From: Pedobacter cryoconitis
GTDB taxonomy: Bacteria > Bacteroidota > Bacteroidia > Sphingobacteriales > Sphingobacteriaceae
Assembly (NCBI RefSeq): GCF_014207135.1
Contig: NZ_JACHCC010000001.1
Location: 496,001 to 560,000, forward strand
Reading direction: 5' to 3'
DNA length: 64,000 nucleotides
In this document: piece after piece, positions 1-7,698 of the stretch
Position numbering within the stretch: the first letter of the stretch is position 1
Layout: each line of letters opens with the position of its first letter
Position numbers and translations under genes: made by a program
The notes under the pieces: model-generated
Told to the model about the DNA's origin: nothing
The model's database searches: none
What the model saw: the letters and a program-made list of their open reading frames with translations, nothing else

Positions 1-2
1 AC

Positions 3-668
3 ATCGATGTTAACGTCGCTGTCGGAACTATTTTCTCTATTTACCGCAGAAAATCTGTGGAAGGTATGGCTACCCTGGCTGATGTATTACAGAAGGGTAC
101 AGAGCAGGTGGCTGCAGGTTATGTGATCTATGGTTCTTCGACCATGCTGGTATATACTACCGGTAAAGGTGTTAACGGGTTTACTCTTGATCCTTCAATC
201 GGTGAATTCTGTTTATCTCATCCGAATATGAAAGTACCTCATGATGGTAGTATTTACTCTATCAACGAAGGTAATTATGTTCATTTTCCAATGGGTGTAA
301 AGCAGTATATTAAATATGCGCAGGTTCATGATGTGGCTTCAAACAGGCCATATACTTCCAGGTATATCGGTTCGATGGTAGCAGATATTCATCGTAACCT
401 GATCAAAGGTGGTATTTATATCTATCCTACTACGGCAAGTTCTCCGAATGGAAAACTGAGATTATTATACGAATGTAATCCAATGGCATTTATTATAGAG
501 CAGGCTGGGGGAGTTGCTTCTGATGGTTTCAGACGAATTCTGGAAATACAGCCTGTTGAATTGCATCAGAGAACCTCTATTTTTATTGGTTCCGAAAAAA
601 TGGTAAGAATGGCCGAAGAGATGATGGTTACTTACGCAGAGGCTGAGCCTAATCACAAAAGCGCATAG
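3..668 (+). CDS. fbp: Fructose-1,6-bisphosphatase class I, C-terminal part (5' end outside window)
   Basis: The frame is open from base 3 and codes for 221 residues before the stop. It is the C-terminal two thirds of a class I fructose-1,6-bisphosphatase, the Mg-dependent gluconeogenic enzyme that makes fructose 6-phosphate. The first visible residues ([15 protein letters not shown]) belong to the metal/substrate loop of the family. Later stretches match too: the [18 protein letters not shown] strand, the NEGN segment, [14 protein letters not shown] (substrate-binding Arg/Tyr region), and the [17 protein letters not shown] motif near the C-terminus. The in-frame GTG at 57 and ATG at 66 are internal, so the true start lies upstream of the window. 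A hairpin follows the stop and is shared with rnhA. Confidence 0.95.
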   Translation: MDVNVAVGTIFSIYRRKSVEGMATLADVLQKGTEQVAAGYVIYGSSTMLVYTTGKGVNGFTLDPSIGEFCLSHPNMKVPHDGSIYSINEGNYVHFPMGVKQYIKYAQVHDVASNRPYTSRYIGSMVADIHRNLIKGGIYIYPTTASSPNGKLRLLYECNPMAFIIEQAGGVASDGFRRILEIQPVELHQRTSIFIGSEKMVRMAEEMMVTYAEAEPNHKSA

Positions 669-684
669 ACGATTTTATATTATA

Positions 685-714
685 TAAAGCGGGGTAAACA
701 ATTATCCCGCTTTA
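685..714. terminator. Bidirectional terminator between fbp and rnhA
   Basis: AAAGCGGG (686-693) pairs with CCCGCTTT (706-713), with an AT-rich loop and A/T-rich flanks on both sides. It separates two convergent genes and overlaps the rnhA stop codon. Confidence 0.6.
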
Positions 715-1185
715 CAATAAAGTACCTCTGCTTTTTTCAGCTTCAAATTCTGTGTCGATTTGTTGCGTTCCTCTGTCTTTAGAGGCGGCTACAGCCAGTT
801 CATCACATCTTTCGTTTTCCGGATGGCTATTGTGGCCTTTAATCCAGATAAATTTTACTTCATGTAATTTATACACGGCGAGAAAACGGATCCACAGATC
901 TTTATTCTTTTTATCCTTGAATCCTTTTTTGACCCATCCGAACACCCATTTTTTTTCAACGGAGTCTACTACATATTTAGAATCTGAATAAATGGTTACC
1001 TGTGCCCCTGGTTTTTTGATAATCTGAAGTCCTTCAATAACAGCCAGCAATTCCATTCTGTTGTTGGTTGTCATCCGGAAACCTCCGCTTAACTCTTTAT
1101 AATGAGTTCCTGAACGTAATATCACTCCGTAACCTCCAGGTCCCGGGTTGCCACTTGCTGCGCCGTCAGTGTAAATCTCAATCAT
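712..1185 (-). CDS. rnhA: Ribonuclease HI
   Basis: This 157-residue protein has the usual size of bacterial RNase HI, which cuts the RNA strand of RNA-DNA hybrids such as primers and R-loops in the cytoplasm. The carboxylate active site is visible: Asp7 in YTDGAASGNPGPGGYG, Glu45 in NNRMELLAVIEGL, Asp68 in IYSDSKYVVDSV, and the late Asp in GHNSHPENERCDELA. The basic handle (WVFGWVKKGFKDKKNKDLW) is also present, as in E. coli-type enzymes. It is a single gene, convergent with fbp, and its stop lies inside the shared terminator hairpin. Confidence 0.96.
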   Translation of the reverse strand: MIEIYTDGAASGNPGPGGYGVILRSGTHYKELSGGFRMTTNNRMELLAVIEGLQIIKKPGAQVTIYSDSKYVVDSVEKKWVFGWVKKGFKDKKNKDLWIRFLAVYKLHEVKFIWIKGHNSHPENERCDELAVAASKDRGTQQIDTEFEAEKSRGTLL

Positions 1186-1232
1186 AAAAGGTTATTTTAA
1201 ACAAATAAGATGTATTTGTATTTGAGTTTAAA

Positions 1233-1262
1233 TAAAGAAAGCAGCCTTGTAGGGCTGCTTTC
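1233..1262 (-). terminator. Terminator downstream of tRNA-His
   Basis: Read on the minus strand, GAAAGCAGCC, a 6-nt loop and GGCTGCTTTC are followed by a T-rich tract. It sits directly downstream of the tRNA-His gene in that gene's direction. Confidence 0.7.
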
Positions 1263-1272
1263 GCTGATTTTA

Positions 1273-1350
1273 TGGGGTGGAATATGGGGCTCGAACCCAC
1301 GACCCTCGGTACCACAAACCGATGCTCTAACCAACTGAGCTAAAACCACC
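1273..1350 (-). tRNA. tRNA-His (anticodon GTG)
   Basis: The reverse complement folds as a tRNA. It has a D arm GCTC/GAGC, an anticodon arm TCGGT-TTGTGGT-ACCGA with anticodon GTG (His), a variable loop GGGTC, and a T arm GTGGG-TTCGAGC-CCCAT. A 3' CCA is encoded (rc of TGG at 1273-1275). A G at 1350 faces C73, giving the extra G-1:C73 pair expected of tRNA-His. The acceptor stem is GTGGTTT against ATTCCAC, so pairs 5-68 and 6-67 are U-U mismatches, which is unusual. A terminator hairpin follows. Confidence 0.93.
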
Positions 1351-1688
1351 ATGTTTTTCAGTTTGACAAAAGTACACTTTTTAATATTCTAATCAAATAT
1401 TTCTGAATTAAAATTCGAATTATTTTTTAAATAATTCATAGACAGGATTTTAAATTTCAATAAAATTTAACAGAATCTGCTGGATTTAGTTCTCAGAACC
1501 AGAAAAGGCTGTTTTTGTAGGTCGTGGCTGGATATAAACCAGACATAAATGCACCAAACAGGTCTTATTTTTTCTGATTCCCGGTTAAAATAGTTGTGTC
1601 AGTCAGTTTGGCTAAACATAGATTTAGCATAATTGTATCATAAAATCTTAAAAAGTGTTAAAGTTTTCTTTTTCTTAGAAAAGAATAT

Positions 1689-1768
1689 TACATTTGGGCT
1701 TACCCTTTTCAAGGGTATGTTTTTCATAGGTAGATGTAGGGCCGGAAATTTATTTTCGGCCCTTTTTT
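1689..1768 (+). ncRNA. Candidate small RNA between tRNA-His and ubiX
   Basis: This 457-bp gap holds no convincing gene. It does hold a -7 type box TACATTTG (1689-1696), a short hairpin TACCC-TTTTCAA-GGGTA (1701-1717), and a strong intrinsic terminator GGGCCG...CGGCCC with a T run (1739-1768). Together they could make an RNA of about 65 nt. No coding gene upstream on this strand would need that terminator. This is an inference from layout only, and no known RNA family was recognised. Confidence 0.3.
1739..1768 (+). terminator. Intrinsic terminator upstream of ubiX
   Basis: GGGCCG (1739-1744) pairs with CGGCCC (1757-1762), followed by six T residues. It points rightward and ends about 25 bp before the ubiX -7 box. 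Confidence 0.75.
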
Positions 1769-1793
1769 GTCATTTAAATTTAAACAGGCTCTG

Positions 1794-1801
1794 TATCTTT
1801 G
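1794..1801 (+). promoter_or_regulatory. ubiX promoter, -7 box TATCTTTG
   Basis: This is a perfect match to the Bacteroidetes -7 consensus TAnnTTTG, ending only 6 nt before the ubiX ATG. TTTG at 1766-1769 could be the -33 element, but its 24-bp spacer is slightly long. The expected start of transcription falls at or next to the start codon, so the mRNA may be leaderless. Confidence 0.6.
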
Positions 1802-1807
1802 CAAATC

Positions 1808-2380
1808 ATGAAAAAGAAAAAAGTCATTGTTGCAATCACTGGTGCCAGTGGGTCTGTATATGCCAAACTCTTATTAGATAATCTTCAGCAATTGTCATCC
1901 CAGATAGAAAATGTGGGTGTGGTGATGTCTGATAATGCAAAAGAAGTCTGGCGTTTTGAATTAGGGAACAGTGATTATGATCAGTATCCTTTTGATTTTT
2001 ATCAAAAGATGGACTTTAATGCACCCTTTGCATCGGGCTCTGCCAGATTTGATACCATGATTATTATGCCCTGCTCGATGGGTACTCTGGGCAGAATTGC
2101 ACAAGGAATCTCAAACGATTTGATTTCAAGAGCTGCCGATGTCATCCTGAAAGAACGCCGAAAGCTGATCGCTGTGGTAAGAGATACACCATTTAGTCTG
2201 ATTCATATTAATAATATGAAAACAGTGACCGAGGCCGGGGGAATTATCTGTCCGGCAAACCCTTCCTATTATAGTCTGCCCAAAACTATCGAAGAAGTTG
2301 CCCAGACTGTGGTCAGCAGAGTAATTGATTTGGCAGGACTGGAGCAGGATAGCTTTCGCTGGAATGAGGAAAACGGATAA
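1808..2380 (+). CDS. ubiX: UbiX-like flavin prenyltransferase
   Basis: The 190-residue product opens with a Rossmann-like loop, VIVAITGASGSVYAKLLLDNL, which is the FMN-binding signature of UbiX. UbiX prenylates FMN to make the prFMN cofactor used by UbiD-type decarboxylases. Other matching segments are IIMPCSMGTLGRIAQGISNDL, AADVILKERRKLIAVVRDTP, and the FSLIHINNMKTVTEAGGII stretch. The ATG at 1808 is preferred over a TTG at 1799 because the -7 box ends at 1801. It stands alone here. A UbiD-family gene lies about 24 kb away at 26456 and is the natural client. Confidence 0.92.
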   Translation: MKKKKVIVAITGASGSVYAKLLLDNLQQLSSQIENVGVVMSDNAKEVWRFELGNSDYDQYPFDFYQKMDFNAPFASGSARFDTMIIMPCSMGTLGRIAQGISNDLISRAADVILKERRKLIAVVRDTPFSLIHINNMKTVTEAGGIICPANPSYYSLPKTIEEVAQTVVSRVIDLAGLEQDSFRWNEENG

Positions 2381-2461
2381 TTTGACACTGGGCAGATGGT
2401 TATAAGGTGATTCTTAGGTCTGTTATCTGATAAATTATATTACAAACTTAATCTAAACAGT

Positions 2462-2469
2462 TATCTTTG
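2462..2469 (+). promoter_or_regulatory. mtaB promoter, -7 box TATCTTTG
   Basis: This is a consensus TAnnTTTG box in the ubiX-mtaB gap, about 65 nt upstream of the mtaB ATG. No clear -33 TTTG was found at the usual spacing. Confidence 0.5.
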
Positions 2470-2533
2470 CCCCTCGAATGAATTTTGATGGGCTGTAGTG
2501 TATATTGACCATCTTCTCATAACAATAATTTCA

Positions 2534-3853
2534 ATGAAGAAAGTAGCATTTTATACACTCGGTTGCAAGTTAAACTTTTCTGAAACTTCAACTATCGGCC
2601 GTCTTTTTACTGATGCAGGTTATGCAGTGGTAGATTTTACTGACGGTGCTGATGTATATGTCATCAATACCTGTTCCGTTACAGAGCACGCGGATAAAAA
2701 ATGCCGTAAGGTAGTGAAGGAAGCACTTAAATATGCCCCTGATGCTTACATTACTATAGTAGGTTGTTATGCCCAGTTGAAACCCGTTGAAATTGCTGAA
2801 ATTGAAGGAGTGGATATGGTATTGGGAGCGGCAGAGAAATTTCGTATCGTAGAATATATTACAGATCTGACGAAACAGCCAAAAGCTGTCATTCATCAGC
2901 AAAATATTGAGAAGGTTAATCATAACTTTATTGCTGCCTATTCTATAGGTGACCGTACCCGTACTTTTCTTAAAGTTCAGGATGGATGTGATTATCCTTG
3001 TACTTATTGTACTATTCCGCTGGCAAGAGGGGGAAGCAGAAGTGATACCATAGAAAATGTGGTCAACAGAGCGAAACAGATTGCTGCAAGCGGAGTGAAG
3101 GAAATTGTGCTTACGGGGGTAAACCTGGGTGACTTTGGTATCCGTGACGGAAAACGTGAGGATAAATTCTTTGATCTGGTTAAAGCACTGGACGAAGTTG
3201 AAGGCATTGAAAGAATACGCATTTCTTCTATTGAACCAAATCTGTTAAGCAATGAGATTATCAGTTTTGTAGCTTCCTCTAAAAGATTCGTTCCACATTT
3301 TCATATTCCATTGCAATCCGGATCTGATAAAATCCTGGGACTGATGAAAAGACGTTACCGCAGAGATTTATATACAGAACGTGTGGCTACAATTAAAGCC
3401 CTTATTCCAGATTGTTGTATAGGAGTGGATGTAATTGTAGGTTTCCCTGGAGAAACCAAAGAAGACTTTTTAGATACTTACCAGTTCCTGAATGAACTGG
3501 ATGTTTCCTATCTCCATGTATTTACCTATTCGGAGCGTGAGCAGACTGAAGCCGCTGATATGTCAGGTATTGTTGCTGGCAGTACCCGTGCTGAGAGAAG
3601 TAAAATGCTTCATATTTTATCAGATAAAAAACGCAGGTCATTTTATCAGTCACAGATCGGTTCTGTCGGAGAGGTTTTGTTTGAGGATGATCAGAAAAAT
3701 GGTTTCATGCATGGTTTTACCAAAAATTACGTCAAGGTAAAAGCTAAATATGATCCGGTAATGGTTAATGAAATTAAAACTGTTAAACTCATGGAATTAA
3801 CGGCTGATGGCGAGGTAGAAGTTATGGAAACTGACCAAGTATTAGCACATTAA
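2534..3853 (+). CDS. mtaB: tRNA (N6-L-threonylcarbamoyladenosine(37)-C2)-methylthiotransferase MtaB
   Basis: This 439-residue radical-SAM methylthiotransferase converts t6A37 to ms2t6A37 in ANN-decoding tRNAs. The N-terminal MTTase domain starts KKVAFYTLGCKLNFSE and carries its three cluster cysteines (GCK, NTCSVT, GCYAQ). The radical-SAM core has CDYPCTYC (CxxxCxxC) in VQDGCDYPCTYCTIP. A C-terminal TRAM-like segment follows (GSVGEVLFEDDQKNGFMHGFT). The opening TLGCK and overall layout fit MtaB better than MiaB. The ATG at 2534 is chosen because the upstream GTG extension (from 2498) lacks family similarity. Confidence 0.92.
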   Translation: MKKVAFYTLGCKLNFSETSTIGRLFTDAGYAVVDFTDGADVYVINTCSVTEHADKKCRKVVKEALKYAPDAYITIVGCYAQLKPVEIAEIEGVDMVLGAAEKFRIVEYITDLTKQPKAVIHQQNIEKVNHNFIAAYSIGDRTRTFLKVQDGCDYPCTYCTIPLARGGSRSDTIENVVNRAKQIAASGVKEIVLTGVNLGDFGIRDGKREDKFFDLVKALDEVEGIERIRISSIEPNLLSNEIISFVASSKRFVPHFHIPLQSGSDKILGLMKRRYRRDLYTERVATIKALIPDCCIGVDVIVGFPGETKEDFLDTYQFLNELDVSYLHVFTYSEREQTEAADMSGIVAGSTRAERSKMLHILSDKKRRSFYQSQIGSVGEVLFEDDQKNGFMHGFTKNYVKVKAKYDPVMVNEIKTVKLMELTADGEVEVMETDQVLAH

Positions 3854-3883
3854 TCTTATATTCGCGTAAAAAAAATTACGCAT

Positions 3884-5035
3884 ATGTTTCCAACCGTTTC
3901 CCATTTTATAGAATATCTTTTTGGTATACAGGTTCCCTTGCCCTTTAATACTTTTGGTGTATTAGTGGCATTGGCCTTTATTGCCGGTTACTGGGCTTTT
4001 ACTCAGGAGCTCAAAAGAAAAGAAGCACTGGGATTATTACATCCTGTAAAAAGGATTATCACGATTGGTCAGCCTGCTACTACAACCGAGCTGGTCTACA
4101 ATGCAATTTTTGGTTTCCTGATTGGTTACAAATTAGTTTATGCAATACTAAATTACCAGTTATTTGTCAGTGATGCACAAACCGTATTGTTATCGGTGAA
4201 AGGAAATATTCTGGGCGGGTTATTCTTCGCTGGATTATTTGCCTACTGGGATTATAAAGAAAAGAATAAATTCAAACTCGATCAGCCTAAAAAAGTTGAA
4301 GTAACTGAACACCCTTACGAACTGATGGGAAATATGATCGTATGGGCTGCGGTATGGGGCTTCCTGGGTGCTAAAATCTTCGATAACCTTGAACACTGGG
4401 ATTCTTTTATCAAAGACCCTATAGGTGGTTTACTTTCTTTCAGCGGACTTACATTTTATGGTGGACTGATCTGTGGTGGTGCTGCAGTATTATATATCGC
4501 AAAGAAAAATGGAATAAAACCATTGCATATGCTGGATGTCGGTGGACCGGGAATGATGCTGGCTTATAGCGTAGGCCGGATCGGTTGTCACCTGTCAGGT
4601 GATGGAGACTGGGGGATTGTCAATCTGCATCCTAAGCCATTCAGCTGGTTGCCTGATTGGTTATGGGCTTATACCTATCCTAATAATGTGGCTATGGAAG
4701 GTGTACCGATTCCGGGTTGTACAGGTAAGTTCTGTAACGTCTTACCTTTACCGGTATATCCTACACCAATTTATGAAGTTATTGTTTGTTTTATCCTGTT
4801 TCTTATCCTTTGGCGTATCCGTCACCGGATTAAATTACCAGGAATGATGTTTGGTATTTATTTAATGATGAATGGTGTAGAACGTTTTTTCGTGGAGCTG
4901 ATCCGCGTTAATTCAAAATACCATGTAGCAGGTTTATCATTTACGCAGGCTGAATTGATTTCCTCATTGTTATTTATCTGCGGACTGTTACTGGTTGCCT
5001 TCTCGATTAAGAATAAGAACACACAAACAAACTAA
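3884..5035 (+). CDS. lgt: Prolipoprotein diacylglyceryl transferase
   Basis: This 383-residue inner-membrane protein has several membrane segments (for example around residues 20-40, 80-100, 165-190, 295-315 and 355-375). It moves diacylglycerol from phosphatidylglycerol to the lipobox Cys of prolipoproteins. The Lgt core is visible in GLTFYGGLICGG and GPGMMLAYSVGRIGCHLSGDGDWG. It is longer than E. coli Lgt (about 290 residues), with an enlarged first half and an inserted loop after the signature. The signature reads GRIGCHLSGDGDWG instead of GRIGNFINGE, so the Asn after GRIG is Cys235. A small inverted repeat (GCGTAA...TTACGC, 3864-3881) directly precedes the ATG. The next gene starts 10 bp downstream. 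Confidence 0.93.
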   Translation: MFPTVSHFIEYLFGIQVPLPFNTFGVLVALAFIAGYWAFTQELKRKEALGLLHPVKRIITIGQPATTTELVYNAIFGFLIGYKLVYAILNYQLFVSDAQTVLLSVKGNILGGLFFAGLFAYWDYKEKNKFKLDQPKKVEVTEHPYELMGNMIVWAAVWGFLGAKIFDNLEHWDSFIKDPIGGLLSFSGLTFYGGLICGGAAVLYIAKKNGIKPLHMLDVGGPGMMLAYSVGRIGCHLSGDGDWGIVNLHPKPFSWLPDWLWAYTYPNNVAMEGVPIPGCTGKFCNVLPLPVYPTPIYEVIVCFILFLILWRIRHRIKLPGMMFGIYLMMNGVERFFVELIRVNSKYHVAGLSFTQAELISSLLFICGLLLVAFSIKNKNTQTN

Positions 5036-5045
5036 ATTTTAAGAT

Positions 5046-5843
5046 TTGAATTACGAATTACTGAGTTCACAGGTTATTGCTATCGCCAGACTGGCTGGCA
5101 ATTTTATAAGAAAAGAATCAATGAATTTTGATTCTGAAACTATTGAATTCAAAGGATTAAACGATATGGTTTCCTATGTAGATAAAACTGCCGAAGAGAT
5201 CCTGGTCGATAATCTTGCCCAGTTAATACCTGGCGCCGGATTTACAACCGAAGAAGACACTATAGATACTAAAGGGAATACCTATAACTGGATCATTGAT
5301 CCGCTCGACGGGACGACCAATTTCATACATGGTATTCCCACATATTCTATCAGTATTGCTTTGTATGAAGAAGATAAACCTGTTCTTGGGATTGTTTATG
5401 AACTGAACAGGGGAGAGATGTTTCATACGTTTAAAGACGCACCCGCTTATCTGAATTATAAGCCTATCCATGTTTCCCGGAGAAATAACCTTGCAGACTC
5501 GTTGCTGGCTACAGGATTCCCTTATTATCAATTTGATAAACAAGCTCAGTACATGCAGTTGCTTGCAGAATTGATGCAGAAAACACATGGTTTAAGACGG
5601 ATTGGTTCAGCGGCAGTAGACCTGGCTTATGTAGCCTGCGGAAGATTCGATGCATTTTTTGAATATAACCTGAACTCTTATGATGTAGCAGGTGGTGCTT
5701 ATCTGGTGCAACAGGCAGGCGGAAGGGTGATGAATTTCAGTGGCGGAGATGAGTTCATCGAACGCAGAGAAATCCTGGCTACAAACGGACTGATAGATTT
5801 CAGTATGCTAGAAGCTATCGGTAGACATTTTAATAGTTTATAA
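5046..5843 (+). CDS. Inositol monophosphatase family protein
   Basis: This 265-residue member of the Mg-dependent IMPase/SuhB family has metal ligands visible in TTEEDT (Glu70), WIIDPLDGTTNFIHGIP (Asp85 and Asp88 region) and the late SYDVAGGAYLVQQAGG motif. In the family the last motif is usually WDVAAG. The substrate could be myo-inositol-1-phosphate or another sugar phosphate; the sequence does not decide it. The start is a TTG at 5046, because no ATG occurs before residue 26 and the N-terminal helix is needed by the fold. It lies 10 bp after lgt, so it is probably cotranscribed. It ends 6 bp inside the convergent gene. Confidence 0.88.
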   Translation: MNYELLSSQVIAIARLAGNFIRKESMNFDSETIEFKGLNDMVSYVDKTAEEILVDNLAQLIPGAGFTTEEDTIDTKGNTYNWIIDPLDGTTNFIHGIPTYSISIALYEEDKPVLGIVYELNRGEMFHTFKDAPAYLNYKPIHVSRRNNLADSLLATGFPYYQFDKQAQYMQLLAELMQKTHGLRRIGSAAVDLAYVACGRFDAFFEYNLNSYDVAGGAYLVQQAGGRVMNFSGGDEFIERREILATNGLIDFSMLEAIGRHFNSL

Positions 5844-7169
5844 TCCGGCACGTGTAAAGGAATAAGCCGGAAACTGATAATTGTTGTAAGTACTGAAGAA
5901 TTCCCTGCCACAATTTTCAGGTAAAGAAGCGAGGCCAAAAAGCATGCTCGAAAAATCTATTCCCTGAACTTCATTAGCTCTCCAGGATGCATCCGTAGTG
6001 CTATACCTCCATAAAATTTTATACGAAGTGCCTGGAAGCATGTAAACTCCCTTATTAGTCTTGTATAAATTGATCAGGTCATTCTTTATACTTTGATCAA
6101 CCGGGATAAAGCCACTTATAATGTGCGGAGAAACGATGTTATTTGCATTATCATTGATACGGTTAGCCTGATAACCAGTCGGTGCACTTCCTGCTCCAAG
6201 TCCCCATTCATAAGCAGCCAGACCAGTGGTCAGTGTCCACCATTTTTTATCAGCCAGCATCGAATTCTTCATATAACTTATGTATTTTGTGCTGGCCGAG
6301 TAAGGTTGGCACAAATAATAACAGAACTGAGGGATAAAATCAGAAAGGAATGAACCCGGTGAGTCAGTTAAAACGCTATAACCCGAATAATCAGATTTTG
6401 GTAAACTGGCAGGGTTGGCATAAAAATTATTCCATAAGGTAGTTGCAGGTCCTCCGGCTCCGTTTTCTGAATGATAAGCCAGGTTGGCCAGGATCATGTA
6501 TTCATTGTATACCGAAGTTTTTCCCAGTCCGTTACCTTTCCCATCAAGTGAAAGATATAATTTACCAGTAGCAGGGTCGGCTATTGCTTTAGACCAATCA
6601 ATGGATTGATATAACGAATCGGCAAGACCGGCGATGATCGTATTCCCACTATAATATTTTTTGCAAAAGAGCGCGCCAGAAACCATAATAGCGGCATCAA
6701 CAGTACTATATTCAGAATTCCATTCCTGTGCACCGGTTTCCATGTTCACAAAATGACGGGGAAACCCTGATGTATTTACGTCCAGCTTAAAGCCTGGAGT
6801 ATGACCTAGTAGCGTTCTCAATGTGGTAATCACTTGCTGACTGCCATCAGGAACCCATTTCATTTTATCAGCAATGCATAGCGATATCATTCCGATTCCA
6901 ATATTCGCAACCGAGGCGGGATGATAATCAGTGCCATTAAACAGTTTGGAATCCCTGTAAATCCCTTTGGTATTACGCTGCATTTCGTATACCCGGAAAG
7001 CATTCCTGAATAAAACAGCTAAAGTATCAACTTTGCTGCTGTCCTTTCCTGAAATCGATTCAGTACCTGAACGGTCAATTAATGCCTTATCCTTAGAACA
7101 GGAAGAAAGTCCTGCTGACAATATTACAAGGCCTAAAATTAAGCTGGTTTTGCTTAGGTATTTCCTCAT
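5838..7169 (-). CDS. Secreted glucoamylase-like (PF10091/GH144-type) lipoprotein
   Basis: This 443-residue protein has a signal peptide and a lipobox LSSCS (Cys24), so it is likely an outer-membrane or surface lipoprotein. After a disordered linker comes an alpha-helical region with STVDAAIMVSGALFCKKYY, DPATGKLYLSLDGKGNG, WGLGAGSAPTGYQ and VQGIDFSSMLFGL. These resemble the (alpha/alpha)6 glucoamylase-like family that includes beta-1,2-glucanases (GH144), from memory of the family. The canonical C-terminal DQGP motif is replaced by GIDFSS, so activity is uncertain. It is monocistronic, its last 6 bp overlap the convergent IMPase gene, and there is no SusCD pair nearby. Confidence 0.55.
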   Translation of the reverse strand: MRKYLSKTSLILGLVILSAGLSSCSKDKALIDRSGTESISGKDSSKVDTLAVLFRNAFRVYEMQRNTKGIYRDSKLFNGTDYHPASVANIGIGMISLCIADKMKWVPDGSQQVITTLRTLLGHTPGFKLDVNTSGFPRHFVNMETGAQEWNSEYSTVDAAIMVSGALFCKKYYSGNTIIAGLADSLYQSIDWSKAIADPATGKLYLSLDGKGNGLGKTSVYNEYMILANLAYHSENGAGGPATTLWNNFYANPASLPKSDYSGYSVLTDSPGSFLSDFIPQFCYYLCQPYSASTKYISYMKNSMLADKKWWTLTTGLAAYEWGLGAGSAPTGYQANRINDNANNIVSPHIISGFIPVDQSIKNDLINLYKTNKGVYMLPGTSYKILWRYSTTDASWRANEVQGIDFSSMLFGLASLPENCGREFFSTYNNYQFPAYSFTRAGL

Positions 7170-7296
7170 GGGTAGAAATGGTTTCGTTCACCTTAAATAT
7201 AGTTAGATAATGGGGGTATTTCTTTAAATAAGGTATCTTATCTTTATTTAAAAATCAAAATCTGGAATAACGTAAAAAAATAATAAAAAAATTAGA

Positions 7297-7638
7297 ATGA
7301 GTAATATACCCTTTCAGACCATAGATTGGAATAAAATTCCAAAAGTCGAACACCCAGGTGAAACAGGGACATCAATGTGGCAGACACTACAATTCGAAGG
7401 ACTTCGGGTAAGAATGATAACCTATACTAAGGGCTATTTAGCTGACCATTGGTGTCAAAAAGGACACATCGTCCATTGTATAGAAGGCGAATTTATAAGC
7501 GAACTTGATAATGGTGAAGCATTCTCGTTAAGTCAGGGAATGACCTATATCGTTTCCGACAATTTAAGCTCACATCGTTCATTTTCAGAGACCGGAGTAA
7601 AGCTCTTAATTATTGATGGCGATTTCTTGAAAAATTAA
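7297..7638 (+). CDS. DHCW-motif cupin-fold protein
   Basis: This 113-residue single-domain protein carries ADHWCQKGHIVHCIEGEF, the motif that names the DHCW cupin family, followed by beta-strand segments (DGEF, GMTYIVSDN, HRSFSETGVKLLIIDG) typical of small cupins. The family has no settled function; binding of a small ligand or metal by the His/Cys cluster is plausible but unproven. It is divergent from the glucoamylase-like gene and ends at a strong bidirectional terminator. Confidence 0.8.
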   Translation: MSNIPFQTIDWNKIPKVEHPGETGTSMWQTLQFEGLRVRMITYTKGYLADHWCQKGHIVHCIEGEFISELDNGEAFSLSQGMTYIVSDNLSSHRSFSETGVKLLIIDGDFLKN

Positions 7639-7643
7639 TTCAT

Positions 7644-7685
7644 AAAAAAAAGGCTCTTTGGAAATTTCCAAAGAGCCTTTTTTTT
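7644..7685. terminator. Bidirectional terminator (long perfect palindrome)
   Basis: AGGCTCTTTGGAA pairs with TTCCAAAGAGCCT, with eight A on the left and eight or more T on the right. It serves the cupin gene (+) and the Nfu gene (-). The stem resembles the one at 9742-9776. Confidence 0.9.
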
Positions 7686-7698
7686 ATGAATAGCTAAA

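Noticed and set aside
3..668. Start of fbp at GTG 57
   Set aside because: The conserved metal-loop residues continue upstream of it in the same frame, so it is internal.
752..991. Plus-strand frame inside rnhA
   Set aside because: It lies wholly in the opposite frame of a clear RNase H gene and has no family match.
1633..1881. Frame of 82 codons over the ubiX promoter
   Set aside because: It has no recognisable similarity, begins amid hairpins, and runs into ubiX in another frame.
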